From NCBI GenBank assembly GCA_029237695.1, contig CM055267.1, positions 11,249,043-11,313,042 on the forward strand: 64,000 nt of DNA. Direction: 5' to 3'. The position numbers and the translations under genes were made by a program. The stretch is from Conchocele bisecta (taxonomy: Eukaryota; Mollusca; Bivalvia; Lucinida; Thyasiridae). The notes beneath the pieces are model-generated. The model had not been told where the DNA came from. It did no database searches and worked only from the letters and a program-made list of their open reading frames with translations. Below are positions 44,371 through 52,993 of this stretch, one piece after another. The first letter of the stretch is position 1. The number at the start of each line of letters is the position of its first letter.

Positions 44371-44404
44371 GTTTGTACGGGGCGCCATGCAGGACAGGTT
44401 AATT

Positions 44405-44600
44405 ATGTGTACAAAATTGAGTTTTGTAACACTAAAAATCACAAAATTCAATTCTGTGTCACAAAATTCAATTCTGTGTCACAAAATTCAATTCTGTCAA
44501 TTCTGTGCCACAAAATTCAATTCTGTGTCACAAAATTCAATTCTGTGTCACAAAATTCAATTTTGTGAAGACAGAATTCATTTTTGTCCACAAAAATTAG
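44405..44600. repeat. Subterminal minisatellite, about 20-bp near-palindromic unit
   Basis: About eight units of ACAAAATTCAATTCTGTGTC. The unit itself is nearly self-complementary around AATT. The mate array at 45640-45790 is in the opposite direction. Confidence 0.85.
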
Positions 44601-44906
44601 TTGCGTATGTCATCTCTACGTTGATTGGTTGTGATCGGTCTTAGTCCATTTTACTAGATGGTGGAGTACACTTGCAGGTTTAAATATTTCAATGCGAAAA
44701 TATAACCCAATATGTCAATATTATACTTCTTTATGGACAGTTATTTTGGTTATATTATGATTACAAATGAGTGGTCACACCATATAAGCATATATACTTT
44801 GAAGGAGAAATAAGAAAAATATTCAGAATTTTCCCTCAATTATGTAAACAGGGTCAAACATAAAGTAGCCGGGATATAGCTAGACCTGAGAGCATGCCAT
44901 ATATAG

Positions 44907-45053
44907 AGAATACCAGGCTAGTGTATTTTGATATCAAGTTTATCAGGCAAGGCTAGGAAACGCGTAGGAATTCCGAGGCTTGCCGAGGAATTCCTACCGT
45001 TTCCGAGCCGAGCCTGATAAACTTGATATTAAAATACACTAGCCTGGTATTCT
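44907..45053. mobile_element. Foldback hairpin element, about 70-bp arms
   Basis: AGAATACCAGGCTAGTGTAT at the left and ATACACTAGCCTGGTATTCT at the right are exact complements. Pairing continues through GATATCAAGTTTATCAGGC and GTAGGAATTCC with minor mismatches, leaving a loop of only a few bases. Confidence 0.85.
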
Positions 45054-45639
45054 ATTTATCAGGTAACGTTTTATGCTCGAAAATTACATTAGATGACGTC
45101 GTATTCTAACAGTAGATCTAACCTTGTGAAACAAATGGTATTGGATCTGTGTCTACTAGTTGCGAAGTTACGTGTTCGCAACTATGTGTCTACATGCATT
45201 ATTTACAGTATACACCATCTTAGTACATGTATCCATGGTATCTACACAAATACTACAATGGTTTCCTCAAATGGCCCAATACACACATTCTGTTTATAAA
45301 CACAGACAGCAGTCAGAACACAAGCCACAGCGCGTGTATTATTGATTTAACTGGGGCAAATGTACCTTGCGATACACACTAAATGACGTCAGTACTCGCG
45401 GGAGATCTACATGTACATGAATTATGTGTACAATTATAACGCAAATGAGTTTAAATACGAATGGGTTTGTCAACGTTTGACTGTTTGGAGATAGTTGAAG
45501 CAAAATGGCAGAATGAGAAATGAATCATCGGCAGAATGAGAAATAAATCATCGACATTGAATGTGTAGATCGGCGACCGTGACCCATTTCTCCAGTGCAG
45601 TTTCTGACCAATGGTAGTCCTTCTTACATGCGTGTGCAG

Positions 45640-45790
45640 AATTGACAGAATTGAATTTTGTGACACAGAATTGAGTTCGTGCACAGAATTGAATTTTGTG
45701 ACACAGAATTGAATTCTGTGACACAAAAGTGAATTTTGTGACACAGAATTGAATTTTGTGGCACAAAAATGAATTTTGTTGACAAAATTG
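45640..45790. repeat. Subterminal minisatellite, inverted mate
   Basis: About seven units of GACACAGAATTGAATTTTGT, the complement of the array at 44405-44600. Confidence 0.85.
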
Positions 45791-45821
45791 AGCCATGTCC
45801 CACTTGGCGCCCCGTAGTTTG

Positions 45822-46257
45822 AGCAGTATAGATCATGTATATGATTAAGTGTAGGTAAAGCTGAATTGGCCTTAATTTCGCGACGCCACATGTGCTTAAT
45901 ACAGGCATCTTGACGTCCCGGAATTAGGGCCACTTCACGTTCAATGTTGTCAATTACATGATAACAGTTCAGAAAATGATCGACATTCAAGTGTTGTATA
46001 ATACAATGTAGTATCGTGAGTGTGACCTGTGAGTAACGGATTACACATATACAATTGCCTGAGGTAGGTTATTATCGATGTATAGTATTGACAATGAAGG
46101 ACTATTTACCAGATTACTTAATATATATATGACTCACCAGATAAACGGGAATGTCTGCGCGTAAGACCAGTGAAGCTCCAGGTCGGTAAGTGCACCCGCG
46201 CAATCTGATCAGGAGCAGTAGTATATATGGAGTTAAAATGATACCACCAACCTACAT
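45822..46257. other. Unassigned spacer between the TIR element and the Polinton
   Basis: No coding region or repeat was recognised. Confidence 0.4.
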
Positions 46258-46805
46258 AGTGCCCCTACACTCCATCTACGATCCCACACCCCTCGAATTT
46301 GTGTATGAACTGAATAAACAAAAAGTGCGGACCACCTATAGAATAAGAGTGTAAGTGTCCAGCCCATTTCGTCAGAGCCAAGTTAAACAACTGTGTACTT
46401 CTAAAGCGGGTCGTCCTTGTCAGAGTTGTCTCTCTTATAACATACAGTCCATTTGGTCAGAGCCAATTAATTAATTAATAAGACAAAAAGTATATTTGCT
46501 AACATATAGGAAGTATGAAAATATTAATTAATTATTTAAAACTGAACACCCCTAATATTATATAGGGGTATAATAATTAATTAGTTAATTATTTAAAACT
46601 GAACACCCCCTATTAGTATATAGAAAATATAATAATTAATTATTTAAATAATTCATTAATTAATAATTTAAAAAAAAGTATATTTGCTAACATATAGGAA
46701 GCATAAAAATATGCCTGCGAGAAATTTCTTCGGACGAAGAAAAATGAGAAAAGTTATGGATGAGAAAAATATTCCGCCTCAACTGATTAGCGGTGTAGAA
46801 AAGCT
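46258..46805 (+). repeat. Polinton left terminal inverted repeat
   Basis: CCCTACACTCCATCTACGAT through GTGTAGAAAAGCT is complementary to 58253-58787. It contains AATTAATTATTTAAA-rich tracts and repeated AAAACTGAACACCCCC and ATTTGCTAACATATAGGAAG blocks, and at its inner end the first codons of the polymerase-side gene. After 46805 the left side re-enters an AAACTGAACACCCCC block instead of coding sequence. Confidence 0.88.
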
Positions 46806-46863
46806 GAATTATTTAAAACTGAACACCCCCTATTATTATATAGAAAACATAATAATTATTTAA
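46711..46863 (+). pseudogene. TIR copy of the polymerase-gene N-terminus (50 codons)
   Basis: ATG opens a frame MPARNFFGRRKMRK followed by PPQLISGVEKL, the same as the start of the polymerase gene in the right TIR. After residue 32 it leaves the homology and ends in TIR repeat sequence at TAA 46861-46863. It exists only because the TIR extends into the gene. Its codon 9 is CGA (Arg), whereas the right copy has TGA. Confidence 0.7.
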
Positions 46864-46975
46864 TTATTTATTTGATTAATTAATAATTTAAATAAAGTAT
46901 ATTTGCTAACATATATATGGTATTGGTGCTGCTCCAGAGCGGGGTGGTGTTGTAACTTCCCCCCTCCCCCACACT

Positions 46976-47566
46976 TTATCTCCAAGTTTTAATCCTAAAT
47001 TTATCCCAATCAGTATTATCAATCTTGGGAAGGGTGGCACGCGCCTTCGTTCTAATAGTATTTTTTAAATCCTCATATCGAGACATCTCCTCCACCACCG
47101 ACTCAAATTCAGTGTCCGATATATTGTTATCGGCCAACGCTTTGGACACGATAATGTCGATGCTATTTTTCTTACACCTCGCGAGAACCGATATTCTGTC
47201 GTGCTTTCTACTTTTATTTTCGAATTTTCTTCCCACTAATCTAAACGCCATACATAACAGCCCCGCCCCAGTGGCTACCCCGCTCAAACCCCCTGCAATG
47301 GGAATTGCCACGACTGTAGATAACAATGCAGCGGTTCCGACCCCACCCAGTATAGAAACGGCCGATAGCAAGGTACTCACCCCCTCCGCTATGTTTGCAG
47401 CTCGTCTATATTTTTTAGCATCTACCCTCCGAGTTTCCCCCTCTCGTTTTAGAATATCCTGTATTTCGACGATATTTTCCAATCTAAAATCTGAACTTCT
47501 TTCGCCAAAACCAATATCAACATTGTTGAAAATTGGAAGCGTGCTCGGAAGCGGTGATTCGTTCAT
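46976..47566 (-). CDS. Putative Polinton membrane-associated protein (196 aa)
   Basis: First gene inside the left TIR, intact. Residues 1-55 are polar with a charged helix (ILKREGETRRVDAKKYRRAA). Residues 58-110 are hydrophobic and Gly/Ala-rich (VSILGGVGTAALLSTVVAIP, then GLSGVATGAGLLCMAF), enough for two membrane passes. The C-terminal 80 residues are charged and helical. Comparable Gly-rich hydrophobic proteins occur in animal Polintons, but I do not recognise a named family. It could be a minor virion membrane or entry-type protein; that is inference. It ends ten bases before the next gene upstream in the same direction. Confidence 0.65.
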   Translation of the reverse strand: MNESPLPSTLPIFNNVDIGFGERSSDFRLENIVEIQDILKREGETRRVDAKKYRRAANIAEGVSTLLSAVSILGGVGTAALLSTVVAIPIAGGLSGVATGAGLLCMAFRLVGRKFENKSRKHDRISVLARCKKNSIDIIVSKALADNNISDTEFESVVEEMSRYEDLKNTIRTKARATLPKIDNTDWDKFRIKTWR

Positions 47567-47575
47567 ATTTAAATT

Positions 47576-47986
47576 TTACAAATTTAGTTCAATCAACAAT
47601 GTCACAACAGTGGAAGAACTCGCTGGGTCAGCGATTTTCGTAACAAAGTTAATAACACTACCTTCGGAAAGTCTAATTGGATCGTCATCGGCGAACAAAA
47701 CCACCGCTGAACTCTGTCCAGCGAGTTTTGTGACTCCAACCGGCCGTTCTTCCCCATCCAGTACCAGATTTACGATGACCGCGCCCACAGGTTTACCCTT
47801 AGCATTAACCGAACAGACCGCCATTCGGAGAAGCGTACATGGAGCTGTCATGACGTACCCCCCATATCTATTGCTCGTTTTGGAGCCAAATGAATATTCA
47901 TAGATCCCCTCATTCAATGGGCCCCGCTTCTCAGCCCAAACTGTGATGATGGGTTTTATGCGGTGTAATAACTTAAACTGCTCCAC
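47576..47986 (-). CDS. Putative virion head-domain protein (136 aa), possibly the C-terminal part of a fibre
   Basis: Beta-rich sequence: repeated short hydrophobic strands (GGYVMTAPCTLLRMAVCSVN, GAVIVNLVLDGE, SSAVVLFADDDPIRL, VVTLLIELNL), no membrane segment. It overlaps the 3' end of the upstream coiled-coil frame (47956) in another frame, so either the two are overlapping genes or one stalk-plus-head protein split by a frameshift. Fibre-like arrangement (coiled-coil stalk, beta head) is inference; no database family is named. Confidence 0.55.
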   Translation of the reverse strand: MEQFKLLHRIKPIITVWAEKRGPLNEGIYEYSFGSKTSNRYGGYVMTAPCTLLRMAVCSVNAKGKPVGAVIVNLVLDGEERPVGVTKLAGQSSAVVLFADDDPIRLSEGSVINFVTKIADPASSSTVVTLLIELNL

Positions 47987-48452
47987 AAACTGTCCAACAA
48001 TGTGGCAAGCTCCTCGATAGCGGTATGGGACTCAGCACGAACCTTTTCATAGGTATCCTCAAGTGCTTTGTTCGCGTCTTTACGAACACGTTTCAGTTTA
48101 TCGGAGACTTCCATAAACTCTGTATGGGCCTCTTCCCGAAATTCGGTTATTTTCCCGCCTAGTTCGTTTAGTTCTGTATGTGTTTCTTCACGAGTTTGTG
48201 TAGTCACAGCCAGGGCATATACTCTAAGTTGTGATAGTAGACTCTTGTGAATCTCGTCCGTGGCCGCCGATATAGTTCTATTGATCAGTGATATGGTTTT
48301 TCCGGTAGCTAACGAATCACCAAATCACCTGTGGGGTTGGATCCGTCGGGAGCTCCAATATCGATTGGGTTGTTACTCGGATTCTTTGAATTTATATCTG
48401 TCACCCACTCGCGATTGGAATTGGAAGAACTACCTGGTCCGTATATACTCAT
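47956..48452 (-). pseudogene. Putative coiled-coil stalk protein, broken by frameshift
   Basis: ATG at 48452 opens MSIYGPGSSSNSNREW, a Ser/Asn-rich N-terminus that stops at 48309. From about 48300 another frame continues without stop to 47956 with strong heptads (ETHTELNELGGKITEFREEA, VSDKLKRVRKDANKALEDTY). Thus a frameshift near 48310-48320 separates an N-terminal tag from a roughly 110-residue coiled coil. Coiled-coil trimers are common in viral fibres. It lies directly before the beta-rich frame at 47576-47986. Confidence 0.55.
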
Positions 48453-48502
48453 AATGTTTGTTGTTATAAATTCTACTATGAACTTGAGTCTAATTCTTTG
48501 AA

Positions 48503-49033
48503 TTAATTTGAAATTTCTAGGACGACCGAAATCGGGTAATAGTTCTTCAACTCTCTCGCTTGATCATCAATAATGGAGACCGTAAATTCGTGGATATGTC
48601 CCGATTCCAAAACTTTCATCTCGGGGCATGGGAAGTCTAAGGTCACAGTCTCCCCAAAGAAACAATCACTGCCTTGCACGGTTTTCAGTAATGTGCTGGG
48701 AGATCCGTCTACCGTGTTGTACGATGTGTTCACCCGATTCAGGTGCACCCTGAGAGTTTTCGTGAAGGCGAAGTCCACCGGGTTATCACCGACGTACTCA
48801 CCCGGGACAAACAAGCCTTTATTCGCGGAGTATGTCTCTCTAAAACCGAGTCAAATACCAAACATCGGGGAGGTCATTTTCTGGCTATCTGGGTCGATGG
48901 TCATTGTTGCAAGTCCGGTAGCCTTCGATACTGTGAGGTTGACTATACCGTCAAGCTCTGTGGAAACAAAGTCTATGAGCTGTCTTGCTCCCCACAGTCT
49001 GGGAGGCAGCTTTAAACTTACTTGTTTGTCCAT
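48503..49033 (-). pseudogene. Putative Polinton virion protein, broken in two frames
   Basis: The frame from ATG 49033 (MDKQVSLKLPPRLWGARQLI) runs 60 codons to a stop at 48851. A second frame (48814-48503, VPGEYVGDNPVDFAFTKTLR ... SVVLEISN) continues in the same direction. The second part is beta-rich with short alternating hydrophobic strands, as in a jelly-roll fold. Combined size (about 175 residues) and its place next to the capsid gene would suit a minor capsid or penton-type protein, but I have no motif to prove it. Confidence 0.5.
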
Positions 49034-49103
49034 CCTTCACATAGTAAAACCCTTCGCTCTGTTTATGTTGGAAATTTATTCTGTGTATCTAATATACAAG
49101 ATA

Positions 49104-49709
49104 TTAGATATATATATTATTCACTGTAAAAGTTGTCGTATGTGAAACGCTACGGTATAAAAGACATTGCGTTAGGTCGGCAAGACATATGCGTCGGAAT
49201 GAATGGGGCCAAGTTCGAAGCTCGTTTTCTAGATTTGACCTACGAGTACACAAACCCTGTAATAACTGGGTTTCCAGCGCCGTGAGTTTGGAGAGGTTAA
49301 GGACCAGTTCACACCGGGCCGTTTGTAGAGCCTTATCGAGTCCCCGGAGTTCGCGAAGAGGTAACGGTGGGTCATACATTGTGCTGAATATTTCAGCTAT
49401 CTCGCTTTCGCTGAGCTCCATTGTGAGAATAGAGACGGTGGCTACTCGAGGGACCTCGCTGAGCTCGACAGTTTCTATCGCGGCGGCCGTCTTCGCCATC
49501 GTTTTGTCGGTAGACTGTAGGGTCATTACAACGCGGTCCGGCATAATTGTTTTACCCCACGTCCAATCTACGAATCCTAATTCGCTCCTTACGATTTCGC
49601 CAACGCCCCGGTTTTTTCCGGCAATGGTGCTCAGCGCTAATGGTTTTCTGGTCCTCATGTTGATGAGCCGGATATTTGGTGCTGATCGTAGTCGCAACCC
49701 ATCATGCAC
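49104..49709 (-). CDS. Unrecognised Polinton protein (201 aa)
   Basis: An open frame from ATG 49709. The first half is beta-like (RKPLALSTIAGKNRGVGEIV, IMPDRVVMTLQSTDKTMAK). Residues 100-170 form amphipathic helices rich in Leu and Glu (RELRGLDKALQTARCELVLN, LSKLTALETQLLQGL). The last 20 residues after HSFRR look less constrained and may follow a small frameshift. No catalytic motif was seen; it does not contain the Cys/His/Asp pattern of an adenain protease. It sits in the minus-strand group of likely virion genes. Confidence 0.5.
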   Translation of the reverse strand: MHDGLRLRSAPNIRLINMRTRKPLALSTIAGKNRGVGEIVRSELGFVDWTWGKTIMPDRVVMTLQSTDKTMAKTAAAIETVELSEVPRVATVSILTMELSESEIAEIFSTMYDPPLPLRELRGLDKALQTARCELVLNLSKLTALETQLLQGLCTRRSNLENELRTWPHSFRRICLADLTQCLLYRSVSHTTTFTVNNIYI

Positions 49710-49715
49710 ACTAAA

Positions 49716-49982
49716 TTAGAACTTGGAGTAATCGCGGCCGACAGATGGGACCACACCTTTTTCTGCCAAACTGTTGTAGTAGTCGTCTACAGTTGACTCG
49801 ATTAATTCCAGCTTTAGACTAATAGCGCCACCTATTTCCCGCTCCTGTTCCAATTCTTCCAATGGCGATTGGCTTGGGGGAACTGGAGTCTCTGTGAAGG
49901 ACGTTTCGACATAATCATCGTTATCATCATCGATGTCATCGTCTCGGCCGCGATCGAATTATTTCATGTCGTAGCCCTCCAT
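49716..49982 (-). pseudogene. Short acidic Polinton protein with an early in-frame stop
   Basis: ATG 49982 starts MEGYDMK, then TAA at 49959-49961, then the same frame continues 80 codons: an Asp-rich stretch (DDDIDDDNDDY), TPVPPSQSPLEELEQEREIG and a C-terminus NSLAEKGVVPSVGRDYSKF. The frame's composition is protein-like after the stop, so a nonsense change is likely. It is divergent from, and 64 bases away from, the capsid gene on the other strand; the shared promoter region would be 49983-50046. Confidence 0.5.
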
Positions 49983-50046
49983 TTTTAACGATGTATTAAA
50001 GAAAAAACCATACGGGTTTAATAGAGTATTTAGTTTCACTGAAAAT

Positions 50047-51054
50047 ATGTCTTCGAGTCAATACGGTCGCAAACTCAATCCATACCGCAGACTGCGGGAG
50101 CCCCTTTGGGAGAAAGGCGTGAGACAGAGCGTCGTTATTACAAACAACACATCGACGATCGACCAGAACCAGCAGCTCTTAGCCCACTTCCCAAACCTCG
50201 GAGCTAGCGACGTCATTGTGCCGGGGACTGTTCGCCTCGCTTTCACTATTTCGCTGACGTCGACGGACGCGGACCGAACCGTCGTTCAGAACCTGGGTCG
50301 CACCATCGTCAAGAAGACCATGATAAAGATTTCTGGTAATGAGGTGATGTTGATCGACGACAGCGACGTCTACCATTGTTACCAGGACCTATGGAAGACG
50401 GCGCAAGAGCGCGAAAATGCGGTCTATCAGGGCATTGACACCAGCAAAAATAAGAACGTAACCAGACTTAGAAGCGGGGCTGGTAACAAGGTAACCGCTT
50501 CTACATCCCGCTCGACTTTGAGTTGCTGGAGAGTCACATGCCCTACTATGAGAGCACTTTGGCTGACCGCCTCGAATACGAACTAACGTTCAATGAATAC
50601 GGCCGAGTTCTCATAGCCACCGACATTGCATCGACGTATACGATCGATAATATTTCGCTGGAGTACGACATGGTCACGATGCCCGAACTAGCGCGATTGA
50701 TCAGAACCATGTACGCCGGGCGCGTTGCCATACTTTACGACAGAGTTTTTCGCCACCGCAAGATGACGAAAGACAAAAGCGACACATTGTGGAATATATT
50801 GAGGTATACTGATGCTGTTCGATGAGGGTCGGTTCGCGCTCGGGTTTAGAAAAACCGACAAATTCTATAACCCCAAAATCACAAAGGTAGAGGTGACGAT
50901 CGAGAGAGTCCCCAATCAACTCTACACCGCGGGCCTTCGCGCACACCAGCAGTGGGACGAAACCAGAAAGCAGTTTGCTGCCGGCTCTAAGCGCTCTCCG
51001 GAGGTTGCCGCGGTTTCCAAAGACCTGCAGCTCTTGGACGTCTCCCTCGCGCAC
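50047..51054 (+). pseudogene. Polinton major capsid protein (double jelly-roll type), broken and 3'-truncated
   Basis: The first frame (50047 to about 50490) reads LREPLWEKGVRQSVVITNNT, LAHFPNLGASDVIVPGT and NLGRTIVKKTMIKISGNEV, with VYHCYQDLWKTAQERENAV, the pattern of Polinton major capsid proteins. A one-base shift near 50490 moves to a frame with YIPLDFELLESHMPYYESTL and KDKSDTLWNI, and another near 50810 to a frame with DKFYNPKITKVEVTIERVPN and QWDETRKQFAAGSKR. About 335 codons remain of the usual 500-650. The C-terminal part appears deleted, because the frame runs straight into an ATPase P-loop at about 51060. It would form the icosahedral shell. Confidence 0.8.
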
Positions 51055-51210
51055 TCTGCCATAATATGTGGGCAGACGGGATGCGGAAAAACGGTTTTCA
51101 TACCGCGATATCTTTCGACACATTGTGATCATGTGTCCCACTGTGCCGCACAACGATACTTATTAGTGGCGCCTGTGGATATGGAAACACGACGCGAAGC
51201 GAGCGGCTAG
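51055..51210 (+). pseudogene. Packaging ATPase (FtsK/HerA-type) N-terminal remnant
   Basis: IICGQTGCGKTVF is a Walker A P-loop with the wording typical of Polinton packaging ATPases. A one-base shift after about 51125 would give a hydrophobic strand and CPT, also usual just after the P-loop, but the frame then stops. No Walker B or arginine-finger region follows; the next gene begins 60-70 bases later. It has lost about three quarters of its length, and is fused in frame to the capsid remnant. Confidence 0.7.
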
Positions 51211-51271
51211 CTGCGCTGGTTGCTGGGGGCAATCGGAGGAGTATTTCGGTAGACGTCTCTCAGTTTGTCAG

Positions 51272-51874
51272 GTGGACAAGATGTCAGATGCAGAGGTTGA
51301 TAAAATGTATGCGCGATACGAGTCTAAATTGGGGGCAGAGATGACGAAAACTCTTTGTGCGGCGGTTATTCATTTGTACGCTATCGATGTCAGTGCAATT
51401 CTCCCTATATCTGACACCGCGCGGTTGATTGGTGATTTAGAGACTGACCCTTTTGTAGGACACACTCTTAGAACAGCCTGCTGCTCAATTTATCACAAGT
51501 TTGGAATGTACTTAGCTCCGCTGACAACCACGTTGACCACGGCTAAGCACTGTCAATTTGGACATATATGCCCACGAACTATAAGCTCAGAAAATGATGA
51601 CACAAGACGCACCCCCAATCCAATCATCAACAATGTTGAAATTGGAGTTGGGGGCAGAAACACCAAAACCCCAGAAGACAGATGCGGTTCAATCTCCGCA
51701 GGAACATCAATCGCAATTGGAAGAGCAAACGTGGAGTACTGTAGCTCCTACCTGGATCATCCCGTGGGTTGTTGGTGGTGGTCTGGCAGTTGTTGGTACC
51801 CTGTGCGCGCGGAAATACCTTTCGAGACAACCAGCCGCGGTTCCGAAACCGATTGCACCCCATTTAAACATTAA
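51272..51874 (+). CDS. Unrecognised Polinton helical protein (about 110 residues plus run-on)
   Basis: MSDAEVDKMYARYESKLGAE at 51281 is the more natural start (the frame also has an ATG at 51272). The first 110 residues are a compact helical protein (TKTLCAAVIHLYAIDVSAIL, DPFVGHTLRTACCSIYHKFG, LAPLTTTLTTAKHCQFG). After about 51590 the same frame overlaps the next gene and has a sequence rich in Cys, Trp and Ser that looks non-coding, so the original stop was probably lost by a frameshift. Proteins of this style occur in animal Polintons without known function. Confidence 0.55.
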   Translation: MDKMSDAEVDKMYARYESKLGAEMTKTLCAAVIHLYAIDVSAILPISDTARLIGDLETDPFVGHTLRTACCSIYHKFGMYLAPLTTTLTTAKHCQFGHICPRTISSENDDTRRTPNPIINNVEIGVGGRNTKTPEDRCGSISAGTSIAIGRANVEYCSSYLDHPVGCWWWSGSCWYPVRAEIPFETTSRGSETDCTPFKH

Positions 51875-51899
51875 TCGCGATCCCTTTTATATGCAATAA
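51594..51899 (+). CDS. Small single-pass membrane protein (101 aa)
   Basis: A Gln/Pro-rich N-terminus (residues 1-48) precedes one clear membrane helix (WIIPWVVGGGLAVVGTLC) and a basic tail (ARKYLSRQ) ending HLNINRDPFYMQ. It ends five bases before the next start, so the genes form a tight cluster. Possibly a virion membrane protein; no family recognised. Confidence 0.6.
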   Translation: MMTQDAPPIQSSTMLKLELGAETPKPQKTDAVQSPQEHQSQLEEQTWSTVAPTWIIPWVVGGGLAVVGTLCARKYLSRQPAAVPKPIAPHLNINRDPFYMQ

Positions 51900-51904
51900 A
51901 TATA

Positions 51905-52138
51905 ATGGCTGAAAACAATGGTAAAATGATAGTGAATGCGCTTTATCACGCCGTGCTGATATCGGGTCTCAGTATCGGGTTTGCTCGACTATCAAAGATG
52001 GCCTTCGGAGGGCCCGCTCCCAAGTTGGATATGACCGTGAGAGACGTAGGGCTCGTCACCTTAGATGTAGCGGCCGCAGTTGGGTCTCGAGATTATCTAA
52101 TTAAAGCTGGAATTCTACCTGCTAATATATGGAAATAA
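51905..52138 (+). CDS. Small Polinton protein (77 aa)
   Basis: Short protein with two weakly hydrophobic segments (MIVNALYHAVLISGLSIGFA and VGLVTLDVAAAVGSRDYLI). It starts five bases after the previous stop and ends one base before the next start, consistent with a co-transcribed set of small membrane proteins. No family recognised. Confidence 0.6.
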   Translation: MAENNGKMIVNALYHAVLISGLSIGFARLSKMAFGGPAPKLDMTVRDVGLVTLDVAAAVGSRDYLIKAGILPANIWK

Positions 52139-52139
52139 A

Positions 52140-52493
52140 ATGGTTATGCTCGCAGTAATAGTAGGTGGCGCAATCGTGAGCGCAGTGGCGTTCGGCACTA
52201 GCAACTATTTATTCTCGTTAATTCCTAAAGACTCGGACGCGGATGATGAGCGCAAGCGTCACGATTTAGCTACAGAACAACTCAATAGCGCAAAGGAAGC
52301 ATGGTCGGAAAAACAAACCACCCGTGTGGACTGGATGAACGAAGAGCTTCGTCGCGAGAGTCACGCCGTGCAAACTTTCTGGAACGTTGACGAAGCCATG
52401 CGCGAATACACACGGGTATATCCGCAGAAAATTCTCGCACCGCTGGATCCCGAGCCCCAACTTTCAGATTTCTATGTACCGTCAGAGGCCTAA
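52140..52493 (+). CDS. Small membrane-anchored coiled-coil protein (117 aa), probably nonsense-truncated
   Basis: Residues 1-26 are a membrane helix (LAVIVGGAIVSAVAFGTSNY), followed by a charged helix (DDERKRHDLATEQLNSAKEA) and a Pro-rich end. After the TAA at 52491-52493 the same frame stays open to 52592 and encodes a second membrane helix (FVVVGMGVVGLVSYYIGKAI). The original protein therefore probably had two membrane segments and about 149 residues; the stop is a likely later mutation. Confidence 0.6.
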   Translation: MVMLAVIVGGAIVSAVAFGTSNYLFSLIPKDSDADDERKRHDLATEQLNSAKEAWSEKQTTRVDWMNEELRRESHAVQTFWNVDEAMREYTRVYPQKILAPLDPEPQLSDFYVPSEA

Positions 52494-52592
52494 AAAGACC
52501 GCGAGACCGCGTTCGTCGTCGTGGGAATGGGTGTGGTGGGTCTCGTCAGCTACTATATTGGAAAAGCAATAAGCAAAAGTAACAAGCAATAA

Positions 52593-52654
52593 TTATTTAA
52601 AAAAAACATTTTTAAATAATATATATATATATACATTTGTATATATATAGAACG
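52593..52654. promoter_or_regulatory. AT-rich spacer inside the Polinton
   Basis: A run of TATATATATATATAC and ATTTGTATATATATAG separates the small membrane genes from the integrase block. It may hold a TATA-like promoter; there is no direct proof. Confidence 0.3.
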
Positions 52655-52783
52655 ATGTTAGTTGACGAGCTTTATTTTACTCTGATCGATGTAGGCTACA
52701 CGGCCCTTAAACACCGTTTAGCTGGCGCAAAGGGTCTGATCCGTCTGGCCCAAGACTCTCTAGAGATGTGGCGCGAGGACTAA
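52655..52783 (+). CDS. Short Polinton ORF (42 aa), possible remnant of a longer gene
   Basis: ATG 52655 after the AT-rich spacer opens MLVDELYFTLIDVGYTALKH and ends EMWRED. Downstream to 52990 other frames stay open (for example VPIQSRLEELGELNRQLQRN with a Pro-rich lead), resembling the LEELEQERE segment at 49716-49982, so a frameshifted longer gene is possible. The function is unknown. It directly precedes the integrase. Confidence 0.4.
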   Translation: MLVDELYFTLIDVGYTALKHRLAGAKGLIRLAQDSLEMWRED

Positions 52784-52993
52784 AAGCGGCCAGCATTTTC
52801 GCAAAGCGGATGTTAGATTCCTCCCAGTTCCCACTCCTGTTCCAATCCAATCGCGATTGGAAGAATTGGGGGAACTTAACCGGCAGCTGCAGCGAAACTT
52901 CCAACAAAGGTTTAGTATCGACGACGCAGTTACCGGACGAACTGGCGAGGGCATGTTGGAGATTGTTCGACCTACTAGAATACCTCGCATACG

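Larger units (their letters stand above)
44376..45816. mobile_element. Non-autonomous DNA transposon with TIRs, 1,441 bp
   Basis: The left terminus TACGGGGCGCCATGCAGGAC and the right terminus, read on the other strand TACGGGGCGCCAAGTGGGAC, form about 24-bp inverted repeats. GTTTG flanks both ends (44371-44375, 45817-45821) as a 5-bp target duplication. Just inside each TIR is a minisatellite of about 20 bp (ACAAAATTCAATTCTGTGTC), in inverted orientation: 44405-44600 and 45640-45790. A 147-bp hairpin element sits at 44907-45053. No transposase frame is present. The superfamily cannot be told from a 5-bp duplication alone. Confidence 0.75.

Noticed and set aside
47025..47903. A 292-codon plus-strand frame inside the Polinton left arm
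   Set aside because: It lies opposite two better minus-strand genes, has no recognisable domain and is Ser/Thr/Pro-rich as expected of an antisense shadow.
49104..49709. Possible adenain-type protease for the Polinton
   Set aside because: No His-Asp/Glu-Cys pattern or surrounding conserved blocks could be found in this or any other Polinton frame.
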